Below are positions 44,551 through 53,294 of a stretch of DNA of 64,000 bases, in pieces (position 1 is the first letter of the stretch; each line of letters opens with the position of its first letter). Origin of the DNA: Labyrinthula sp. Ha (Eukaryota; Sar; Bigyra; Labyrinthulida; Labyrinthulaceae); the NCBI GenBank assembly GCA_015227615.1, contig JAALGZ010000002.1, positions 620,001-684,000 of the forward strand. The letters run 5' to 3'. The notes under the pieces are model-generated. The model made no database searches and had not been told where the DNA came from. It worked only from the letters and a program-made list of their open reading frames with translations. Made by a program: the position numbers and the translations under genes.

Positions 44551-47541
44551 ATGGATAACGATACATATTACACTGGAAAATCGGAAGACTATGAGACGCA
44601 ACTAGGACAGAGGTTCGGCGAATACGCTGATCCCTCCCGTGCTCCTCCTGCTGATTACAGACCGCAGAGAATTGTTAGACCAAGTCCTTTCCCCAGAGAC
44701 ACTAGTAGAGAGAACTTAGAGATACTTGTTTCTAGTCAAGAAAATTTAGAAAAGGAGCGAAGGGTGAACACGACGCAGATTAGACAAATGTTCGACGTGC
44801 GAACTAGTGGACTGGCTTCAATTCCACAGGTCAATCCAAGAACCACTGCAGGATCAAAGGCATCTTCCAAGCGGGCGAGTTCTTACCCAAAAAACTCAGG
44901 TGGCACAATGTACAGTGAAAACCAGATGTTGATGGATAAGTTGCAAGATCTTCAACAGGAAAATGAGATGCTAAAATCCCAAATGACAGGCTCTGTTGAC
45001 AATGCTTCAGTAGGAAGAATGACTCAGAGAACTGAGAATACGCAATTTAGTGCTGCCAGTAAGGGCAGGAGTCAGGCACCTGTTTCTATGATGATGAAAA
45101 CGAATACCTTTGAAAACGCTTTGAAGCAAAATGCAAATGGTTTGAATAAGGTGAGTACTCCCTCTGCGCGGGAAACCCGAACACCGAGCGAAAGGGCTTC
45201 AACTTATAAAGAAGAGGTAGAGACCTTTTTGGATAGTGATGAAGAAGAAGGGTATGATCCAGTTGCTAGAGCAAAAACGTTTGGCAGGAAGGGGGATCCT
45301 TTTGCAGCTATGTTGAGTGCGGTGCCTCAACTAGAAGGAACAGCGAAGCAGCAGAGAGTAGTTTCAAGGGCTCCAAGGGTTCAATCGGCGATCTACAAAC
45401 CCCAGTACTCGATGGCTAACAATGGAAATATTGAAGCCGCTCCTGATATTGAAGTTGTTAGAACCAGTAAAAATAGACCTCTTACAGGTTTGGATGAAAG
45501 AACTCAATCAGCTGTGATGAGCTACAGACAGATGTTCAGCGGAGGCGCTCAAGAAGAAGTTGTTCGAAAGAGCAGGAACCCCGGTGCTGCTAGAGATACA
45601 GGTGGAACCGAAGATGAAGTTGATATGAACAACCTTGACTCCTTATTTAAGCCACCGCCAAAGATTGATTTAATTACTGGCAAACCTCAAGTTGAGAATG
45701 GACGGAGCAGAACATCTGGAGCTAGTAGTCAAGCAGAGAGTATTCCATCTATCCTTGTTTCTCCAGGACCAAAGAACATGCAGGTAAGTAACATAATGGA
45801 AAACATCAACTACAACTCAAACATGCCAAGGATGAACGCGAAGACGGAGAGAATGTCGCAGGTTTCTGAGTTTAGTAGAATGTCTTCAGTCTCCAGTGGT
45901 TCAGTCAGTTCAGCTACTTCGAAGGAAAGTGCTTCCGATGAGGATGGCTACTCAGTTGGGCGTAGTCTTCATTCTGGAAGTGGAGCAAAGTCCGCCCCTG
46001 GTTCTAGATTCAATGCAGGGAACGTTACTCAAAGGATTTCACAGGTTTCCGGCTTTTCAGACGCTAGTTCTGCTGCATCTAGTTTGTCGAGTGCAAGCAG
46101 TGCCTCTTCTGGGGGAGATGGGTATGCAAGAGGAATGAGCGTTCAATCCTCTGTAGCCGAGAAATCAAAAGCTTTTGGTGGTTCTATCAACAAGCAATCT
46201 TCCGCTAACATGGGTAGAATCTCTGCATTCTCCGGAAGTTCAAGAGGAAGCAGCGTTTCTAGCGCAAGCAGCGCGTTTTCCGATGTCGATGGATATGAGC
46301 GAGGAATGAGTTACCAGTCCTCGATGGCAAGTGTGAACACCAAGCCAAAATCGAACGTTCCCTCTGCGGTTAGAGCTGTTACTCAAAGAATGTCACAAGT
46401 GTCTGGGTTTTCTGACGCCAGCTCTGCTGCATCTAGTTTGTCGAGTGCAAGCAGTGCCTCTTCTGGGGGAGATGGTTATGCTAGAGGGATGAGTTATCAA
46501 TCCTCTTCTGCTAGTGTGAAGAGTAAAGCGAAATCAAAAGCTGCTGCACCAGTTAGAGGGGTAACGGAAAGAATGTCCCAGGTTTCAGGATTCTCAAACG
46601 CAAGCTCTTTGTCTAGTGCTTCAAGCGCCAGCAGCGCAATGTCTGAAGAAGATGGTTACGAGAAGGGGATGAGTCTAAATTCATCCAGAAATACAGCTAA
46701 TACAAGAAAAAGCAAACAACCAAAAGGAGCTGCTAATCCGCGCGGGTTGGCAAGAAAATCAAAAAACAAAGCTTTGCCCCTCTTACCAGGAAATAACGTA
46801 ACACAAAGATTTTCGCAGAATCCTGCTCTCTTGCAACGAGGAACGAGGAACACAAAAGCAAAGTTGTTGCCATTGTTACCTGGGAACGATGTCAAGCAGC
46901 GATTATCACAGAATCCAGGGCTTTTTGGTAGACAAAGCGTAGCAGCAAAGAGTGTAAATGCGAAACCAAACTCAAGAGCCACAACCAACTCGGTTGCTTC
47001 CAAAGCAAGTGGATTCAGTAGGAGTTCCACCAGTGATTCCTCTACGCTGGTTCTATCCAAGGCAGGAGACAATGCCTATAGTAGAATGGGAACCCAGCAG
47101 TCGGGCAACAGCTATGCATCATCGAAATCTGGTTCAACTAAAGCGAGCAGGGCATTCAGTAGGCAAACTACGAATAAGAGTAAAGCTAATCCTGCAGTTG
47201 GTGGCGGACAGAGGGCCTCTGCAGTATCTGCCTGGTCTGGTTATAGTTCCTTATCAAGTGGGTCAAGTGGCAGTAGTCTTCCCTCTGCCGGTGATAGACT
47301 GAGCTCTGCGAGTAGTGCTTCAAGTGGATCTTATTATTCGAACTCTACTGATGCATCTGACGTCAGTAGCATTCCTTCGGCCCCAGCTCAAGATTTCCAG
47401 CAACAGCCAAGCGTATTGAAGTCAACGAACTTAGTACCTAGCCCAAGATATAGTGCAGTTACCAGAGGTACTGGACAGTCGTCTGTTGATGATGAAGTTG
47501 CTACTGAAATCATGGGATTGACGAAAGGACGAGGCAATTAA
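44551..47541 (+). CDS. 996-residue Ser-rich repeat protein, largely disordered
   Basis: A long single frame with no membrane span or catalytic motif. Residues 125-146 form a short coiled coil (MLMDKLQDLQQENEMLKSQM). From about 430 to 715 there are five related units, each with R-[MI]-S-x-[VF]-S-x-F-S, a Ser/Ala run and then a D/E-DGY-x2-GMS box. Two shorter repeats follow with LPLLPGN-x-V-x-QR-x-SQNP (about 745-790), then another Ser-rich stretch. Units 2 and 4 share a 53-nt block identical at the DNA level (46069-46121 and 46423-46475). The sequence suggests a heavily phosphorylated scaffold or cytoskeletal linker, but this is inference. Its stop lies 95 bp from that of the apyrase on the other strand. 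Confidence 0.85.
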   Translation: MDNDTYYTGKSEDYETQLGQRFGEYADPSRAPPADYRPQRIVRPSPFPRDTSRENLEILVSSQENLEKERRVNTTQIRQMFDVRTSGLASIPQVNPRTTAGSKASSKRASSYPKNSGGTMYSENQMLMDKLQDLQQENEMLKSQMTGSVDNASVGRMTQRTENTQFSAASKGRSQAPVSMMMKTNTFENALKQNANGLNKVSTPSARETRTPSERASTYKEEVETFLDSDEEEGYDPVARAKTFGRKGDPFAAMLSAVPQLEGTAKQQRVVSRAPRVQSAIYKPQYSMANNGNIEAAPDIEVVRTSKNRPLTGLDERTQSAVMSYRQMFSGGAQEEVVRKSRNPGAARDTGGTEDEVDMNNLDSLFKPPPKIDLITGKPQVENGRSRTSGASSQAESIPSILVSPGPKNMQVSNIMENINYNSNMPRMNAKTERMSQVSEFSRMSSVSSGSVSSATSKESASDEDGYSVGRSLHSGSGAKSAPGSRFNAGNVTQRISQVSGFSDASSAASSLSSASSASSGGDGYARGMSVQSSVAEKSKAFGGSINKQSSANMGRISAFSGSSRGSSVSSASSAFSDVDGYERGMSYQSSMASVNTKPKSNVPSAVRAVTQRMSQVSGFSDASSAASSLSSASSASSGGDGYARGMSYQSSSASVKSKAKSKAAAPVRGVTERMSQVSGFSNASSLSSASSASSAMSEEDGYEKGMSLNSSRNTANTRKSKQPKGAANPRGLARKSKNKALPLLPGNNVTQRFSQNPALLQRGTRNTKAKLLPLLPGNDVKQRLSQNPGLFGRQSVAAKSVNAKPNSRATTNSVASKASGFSRSSTSDSSTLVLSKAGDNAYSRMGTQQSGNSYASSKSGSTKASRAFSRQTTNKSKANPAVGGGQRASAVSAWSGYSSLSSGSSGSSLPSAGDRLSSASSASSGSYYSNSTDASDVSSIPSAPAQDFQQQPSVLKSTNLVPSPRYSAVTRGTGQSSVDDEVATEIMGLTKGRGN
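46018..46700 (+). repeat. In-frame repeats coding the VSGFSDASS ... DGYARGMS units
   Basis: At least four adjacent copies of a roughly 45-65 codon unit, part of a five-unit array starting near 45841. Copies at 46018 and 46375 are the closest, with an exact 53-nt core. The others have diverged and differ in unit length, which points to unequal exchange or gene conversion within the gene. Confidence 0.75.
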
Positions 47542-47636
47542 AATGATTATGTAGATATAGCAAATAGACATTGATTAGAAGTGTTTACTATATAGATAGA
47601 TCTTAAACCGCATGAACAAGTTATTTATGCTTTTCT

Positions 47637-49211
47637 TTATCGAACTCCAAATGCAAAACTTCGACTCTGTTTGATTTTGCCATCTGGTGACGAGTTGGAA
47701 GGCTCACTCTTTACAAAACTGTATCCTCTTTTCTGTAAACTACCAGTGTTCCACTTGCTACCGCAAAACCCGCATAGAACACCAAGAACTATACCTTGAA
47801 GAAAAACTAACAAGGTAAAATCCATATTTGAAACACTAGTTTCCAGCTGAATATTTTCTTGGTTAGTATACAGAAAAGTTTGGTCTAGCTCCTGTAAATG
47901 GTATAACACCGATCCATAAGACCAGGAAACGGGAACCTGTTCATCAGATGACGGTGCAAAACTCCTTCCCAGTCTGTGAAACTGTAAAGGATCTCTTTCT
48001 AAGAATAGCGTTGAATCTTCAAGTTTTCTTCCAGTTATAATGGGAACTAGGTTTAAAACATAGGCTGCCCCAAAACAAAATCTATCTTTGTAGGCAGATA
48101 ACACAAATCCTTCACCAAGAGACTGAACGTAATTTTCATAAGAAGATTTAGTAATGGAACAAACTTCTTGTGCAATGTTTTTTATATTTAGTAATGTTAG
48201 GTTTTGAGAACACTTGAAAAACTCAAATAAATATTGAACATAAGAAATCCCATAAATTTTCACATCTGCACGCAAAATATTGAAATAAAAAGAGGTCAAA
48301 CTCACAGTTTGATCCTCAAATATTATAGTCTGAGTAGATAAAAATTCTTTTGTTTGATCCAAACAAATTTCAAAGTTGAGGTTGAAAATATAACAAGAAG
48401 AATTTGCTCTAGAAAAAGTATAAAAAGAACTCCACGCTTGATTTATCCCAAGATTTTGAAAACTTTTTGCATAAAGAACGGTTTTTCCATTTTCAGTTAA
48501 AGTTTCAAATCTATCAAATACAATACTAAAAAATAAAATAGAATAAAAAAACGCACTTTTTCTGTGTTTCAAATGCAAGTTGAATTGAAGCGCCCCCAAT
48601 GTCCAAGACAGCCACGGAACTATTTCTACTGGAACGATTTATTCTTAATAGGTAGTTTACACTTAGCCAAGCAAAGCTAGCTTCCTCTTTTCCAGACAAA
48701 ATCCGAATCCAACTTTTATCCTATAAAATAAAACAACTGCTTTAATCAACCTGAATATAAAAACCAGATTGAAATAGTGTAGATTCAACACTTTCTATAA
48801 TTTTTGTTCTAACGTCGTAATTTAATCGTCTAATGCCAGCCTAACAAATATAAAATAGTGGATTTTGTACTGTTGCTCCAAAAAACAGTGGAATTGTTTT
48901 AATTAACTTATCCAAATTCAAAGAACTGGATCGTTGTTCAAGAGTGAGTTTGCAGAATTGTATTATTTCTTGTAATACAGAAACGGCATTTGATTGTGAA
49001 AATATCGGAGTTGTTTCGTATATAAGATCTGGATTGGTTTGTAATTCTATTTTTTCCTGTTTGATTTGTTTTTCAAAGATAAATGCTCTTGTGCCACTTG
49101 AACCTAAGGGGTAACAAAGAAGTGTATAATACCTGCATCTATTTGTATAGCATACTCGATATTTAGTCTTAAAATATAATTTAAAATATTAATTTACTGT
49201 TTGGTTATCAT
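47637..49211 (-). CDS. GDA1/CD39-family apyrase (nucleoside di/triphosphatase), six exons
   Basis: Hydrolyses nucleoside tri- and diphosphates with divalent metal. Exons (minus): 49211-49198, 49167-49133, 49103-48871, 48840-48751, 48720-48557 and 48525-47637. The five introns are 30, 29, 30, 30 and 31 nt. The sum is 1425 nt, 474 residues, typical for the family. The joins restore ACR1 IDAGSSGTRAF (14-24), ACR2 FFGATAG, the catalytic-Glu region SGKEEASFAWLSVNYLL (E137) and DIGGASIQLAFE. A late segment, GEGFVLSAYKDRFCFGAAYVL, resembles the C-terminal family region. One membrane span (DFTLLVFLQGIVLGVLCGFCG) lies near the C-terminus with a short basic tail. Exon 1 is only 14 nt and its intron uses an AAG acceptor, so the start is the weak point. 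No N-terminal signal or anchor is visible, and a further upstream exon is possible. Confidence 0.88.
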
Positions 49212-49954
49212 TATTATTTGAAATAATATTGAAAGAGATAGATTTAAATATAATTTTACATTTTTCATTGAACAATATAAATTACCGTAAATCTCACCTA
49301 TTTCGCCACAAAGTATTGTTTTACAAGTTTTAATGAATAAGGTTTTTTAACTTTAGACTAACAACAATTATTTTTATGTGTTAAGATTTATTAAAACTCA
49401 GTTCTTGGATAGGAAATCAAAAGTTACATAAATTTATATAGTTTCTCTATCTTCTTACAAATTTAAACTTCACGGTTTGCAAAAATTCATTTCTCGAAAT
49501 CCAAACAGGTTTTCGTTTCATATTTGTTAAACATTATCACAAAGTACATAAATATACATACTAAAAACGAGGAATATCAGTTCTTTATTCTTGCATATTT
49601 ATCTCAACATAACTCAAACACTTTTCCCTAAACTTTTTATGCGTATGGTAAGAAAACATCAAAAAACATCCAGCACTCTTTCATAATATTTAATCACCAG
49701 TAGATAAATATTAGGCAAGACCATATGCAACCAATCGCTTAACAAATCTATAATTGAACTTCTCTTTAGTCAATTCCATCTTGAAGATTACCTTAGCTTC
49801 AATGTCTTTTTGTATTACCGACTACACGTTACTATATTCAAACAAGTAAAGCTTCTACAACATATTTCCATTCGTTTTTTCTAACTTATTTCTTCCTTTG
49901 TTTTAATACAGACCTAATCATTACAACATATTCATAAATAGTCTCAAACTAACA
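49212..49954. other. Intergenic, 0.74 kb, AT-rich
   Basis: It separates the apyrase start from the HAD stop on the same strand, so it should hold the apyrase promoter and the HAD 3' region. I see no motif, repeat or hairpin that stands out. Confidence 0.5.
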
Positions 49955-50788
49955 CTATATAGATATAACAGAAATTCTTTTTCCATCTTCTTTTTGAACA
50001 GAAACTCCTTCGCTTCTAAAAATATCTAAAATCTGGGAGAACTCTGTTATAACACCTTTAAAATTTTTATTATGATCGAGTCCATGATACGCTAATGTTT
50101 GTCCTTCTTTTTCTTCTGTAAATTTAAACGCAAGACACATCCATGCTGCACCCATTCCTGAGTCTAAAGAACCTAAAACATCTTGTCGAAAATCATCTCC
50201 AAAATGAATAACTTCTCCAGGTTTACATCCAGTTTTTTTCATCAAGTGTTTAAATACCTTTCTACTAGGTTTTAATGCTCCAGCAGATGCAGCAGAAAAG
50301 TTGTAATCAAACAATTTACGTAATTTTTCTGTTTCTTCAATATTCCCTGTTCCATTTGTTAAAGTACAAAGTATGAAACCCATAGATTTTAATTTCTGAA
50401 GAGTTGAAACAACTCCCGGGAAAAGTTCTTCTTCTACTTGTTGTCGAACTGTGTTGAACGCATTAAACGATTGGGTCACGAAAGTGTCTAATTGGGCTTC
50501 TGTTAAATTTGTGTATACTTTAAGTGCATGAGCTCTGTACGTAAGTTTTCGCATCTTTATATAATTATGCTTCTGTTTAGGGAACTCTTTTTCTAGTCTT
50601 CTGTATATTTTCCACCAGGTTTTTGAGGAGAACTGAGAATGGAAATCAGGGTAGTTTCCTCGCCAAAAATCTATTTGTGCTTGGTTGGCCCGTCTGTAAA
50701 CTGGTTCTAAGTTCCAAAGAGTATCATCTAAATCGAAAGAAAGTACTTTTACTTTATTCCTTTCTTGTTTGGGTGTAAAACACTTCAT
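49955..50788 (-). CDS. HAD-superfamily phosphatase (5'-nucleotidase/YjjG-like)
   Basis: A 277-residue soluble hydrolase. All four HAD motifs are present: FDLDDTLW with nucleophile Asp19 and general acid Asp21; TNG at 144-146; Lys173 in ALKPSRKVF; and the metal-binding GDDFRQD at 197-203. A helical cap lies between motifs I and II (residues 25-120). This C1-cap layout resembles the YjjG and HDHD nucleotidase and phosphatase families; the true substrate cannot be read from sequence. No targeting peptide was seen, so it is probably cytosolic. Two CCAAT boxes lie upstream. Confidence 0.87.
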   Translation of the reverse strand: MKCFTPKQERNKVKVLSFDLDDTLWNLEPVYRRANQAQIDFWRGNYPDFHSQFSSKTWWKIYRRLEKEFPKQKHNYIKMRKLTYRAHALKVYTNLTEAQLDTFVTQSFNAFNTVRQQVEEELFPGVVSTLQKLKSMGFILCTLTNGTGNIEETEKLRKLFDYNFSAASAGALKPSRKVFKHLMKKTGCKPGEVIHFGDDFRQDVLGSLDSGMGAAWMCLAFKFTEEKEGQTLAYHGLDHNKNFKGVITEFSQILDIFRSEGVSVQKEDGKRISVISI

Positions 50789-50854
50789 CGTCTCTTTTGT
50801 TGAACACTTGTGTAAATATAAGAAATTCAGAAAGTGACAACAACTTACAATTTG

Positions 50855-50889
50855 ATTGGTTCATTGATCATTTTCAAAATAATGATTGG
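50855..50889 (-). promoter_or_regulatory. Two CCAAT boxes upstream of the HAD gene
   Basis: On the minus strand ACCAATCAAA (ATTGG at 50855-50859) and TCCAATCA (ATTGG at 50885-50889) lie about 67 and 97 bp upstream of the ATG, both in the gene's orientation. This is the usual spacing for NF-Y sites. Confidence 0.45.
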
Positions 50890-52406
50890 ATGATTTATTT
50901 ATTTAGTATACCGTGATTTCTGCATATACAGACCATCTCTAGTCTTTGAAAGTAATACTAAAAGAACAAAGAAGAAAATATAGAATAAGTTAGTTCTTAA
51001 GGGAATAAATTAGGTTGTATAGCCTAACCCTTCTGCAGGGGTCTAACTACTATTAAGAGCTACATACTATAATACTAAGTTTCTCAGTATTTTTGGTTTT
51101 TTAGCTTTCTATTCTGCTCCATGTTAGCTTCATCTTCTGATTGGTACGTCTGCAGGATTCCATGAAGATGGTTGATCAAACTAGGTGTTTCGGTGAAATT
51201 CCACGATTTTCCAAAATTTAGTTCGAGATGCTATAATCCACATTGAAATCAAAAAAAGAAAGATTTCACAAAAAGATGAAAGATTCGCACGTGTGTTCAT
51301 TTCAAGGGATCAAGATGCTTTTGGTGTCAAGTTGCTGTTCTTATCTATTTCTATATGTTTCTTGCCCATGTTCTGCGCAGAGTTAATATCATGTTGGTCA
51401 ATTTGGATCTTTGGTTGGATTTTCTTCTTCTAAATATCAAGGTTCTTCATCCAACTGTTGTTGAGAGGTATTTGGGGCATTTTGAAGTTTGTCTGTCTTA
51501 TGGAGGTTATATATTCAACTGAAACGAGAGGTTTTTTGTTGCTTTTAGGCGAGCTCGTTGCCTTTTGTATGGTGTTATGAATTTGAGGTTTAGTAGCTGG
51601 GAAGTTTCATTTTCAATTTATTTTTCGTAATATGTACTGTGATGTTTTCCGGTCATACTGGGAGTTTGAGCTGATAGCTTCTGCTATGGTGGTTGACTAT
51701 TCAGGTCGTGGATTCGTTTTATTTTTCTCTTCTTACCCTTTTCCTGGGGATTCTTTGACATGTTTTAGAGTTGGATATAATCCAGAGCATTCATATCTCG
51801 ACCTCATCGAGTCATTCTTGTGGTTTCTCTTGTGGCTAAGGTAGGACTATTTTACGAATATTCTAGGTGGAGGGATTTTGGAGGTTGTAGTTTGGACGAA
51901 TACGAGGAGCAGCGAGGTTATTCTTCTGGTTTCTTGTACTTCTTGTCCTGTCGTTCCTCCCTGGTTCGTTTTTCAGTCCTAGGTATCTGTTTCTTCCTGG
52001 CTACCTCGTTCTGAAGATTGGTTTTTGTTTGTTTGCTGGTTTGTTCTTTGATTTGGTGGTGGGGTTTCTGGTGGCCTTGGTCCTTCTCCAAGTAAGGCTA
52101 TAGCTTCCTAGTAATATATAGGCTTGGCTAGAGGCTGTGAAGTTGAGTTAAGTTTATGGTGCTTCCTCACAGCTACAGGCTCCTGGTCAACGATTATTTT
52201 TGCTTCTGACATATGATTTTTTCGCAGAAACTTGACTATTTTTACAAGATTCAGATGTTCTTCTTGAAGTTCAAAGTTGTAGTGATCCAGTTTATCAAAA
52301 AGTTTTTTAAGTTTTTGGGATATTTTGGATAAAGTTTTATTTATTTATGAGCTCTGGGACCAGTTCTTAGCAATATATGTTATTGGTTCAATAATTATTG
52401 TTTTTG

Positions 52407-53048
52407 CTAGGTTTTTCTTGATTCTTTGTAGACGCTCGCCTTTGAAAGAATAAGTATGAACCTGTCTCTGTGATTGTGTGATTCAGAAATTTTCTTAACA
52501 ATGTTACCCAAGTTTATTCCTTGCCCATGAAACACAGATCCTAGATACTTGTATTTTGTTACCGCTTCTAATCTGTTTTTCCGTATTATCAGATGGCTTG
52601 CTTTTGGTTGGACTATGCCATGGAAAATCTTTTTACTGTACATTACTGTCAATGTTCCTGTCCTGCTTCAGATTGTAGTTTCATTACAGAAACGGAAGCT
52701 GGTGTGGCAGTTGAGGGATAGTTGTCTATAAAAATATCTGTCGCAGAGTGCACAATAGAAGTTTGGCAACATTCAATTTATATCAATAAATGGAACTCTA
52801 TCGATAATGTTGTAGCCTTCATTGGTTAACAAATTCTTCGTCTTATTTATATTTATGTTTAGGCCCGTTTTTTTATACAGTTGTTGCATTTCAATGAAAA
52901 AATTTAACATTTCATTGTTGTTTCTTGTCAACATAACTAGTTCATTCGCAGAGATAAGATATTTAATGTTCTGACTAGGGAAGCAAATCCCTCTTAGCGT
53001 ATTATTTCTTATTCTTTTCACTATAAAATCCAGACAAAGAAGAAATAT
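52407..53048 (-). mobile_element. Decayed LINE (non-LTR retrotransposon) reverse transcriptase fragment with a zinc finger
   Basis: One minus-strand frame, interrupted by stops, reads IFLLCLDFIVKRIRNN, then IKYLISANELVMLTRNNNEM and YKKTGLNININKTKNLL. This is the order of the YADD region and the KTK motif of LINE reverse transcriptases, with YADD worn to SANE. Further on the same frame gives LEAVTKYKYLGSVFHGQGI, the usual thumb-region YLGS motif. Between KTK and YLGS lies C-x2-C-x3-F-x5-L-x2-H-x5-C (52754-52686), a well-formed CCHC-type zinc finger. Stops lie on both sides of the finger, and the 5' part of the RT domain is unrecognisable. Endonuclease and element ends were not found. The copy is plainly inactive. 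Confidence 0.7.
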
Positions 53049-53268
53049 ACTGGAAGTTCACATAGAATTAACTATCAAAACAAGAATGTCCTTTGGGAAT
53101 ATGATTTGCATCCGCTGAAATAAAAGAATAATTCATATTTTAACCATTTCTTTTGGTGCAAAACTAGTTGCTGAATCTTTCATGCTAAGATTTAAATGTC
53201 TAAGATAACAAAAAAATCATGTCGTAAAGTTAAACCTTTAATTTTAAAACATACCCATTCCATAGAAT

Positions 53269-53294
53269 TGGTTCAAGAACACCGGCTTGAACCA
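53269..53294. repeat. Perfect 9-bp inverted repeat (hairpin)
   Basis: TGGTTCAAG (53269-53277), loop AACACCGG, then CTTGAACCA (53286-53294), with one further T-G wobble pair outside. It lies 220 bp upstream (in element orientation) of the LINE remnant and could belong to it or be independent. Confidence 0.5.

Noticed and set aside
51632-52014. Plus-strand frames of 64-70 codons in the T+G-rich region
   Set aside because: They reflect low stop density from base bias; translations are Phe/Ser/Leu/Trp-rich without motifs.
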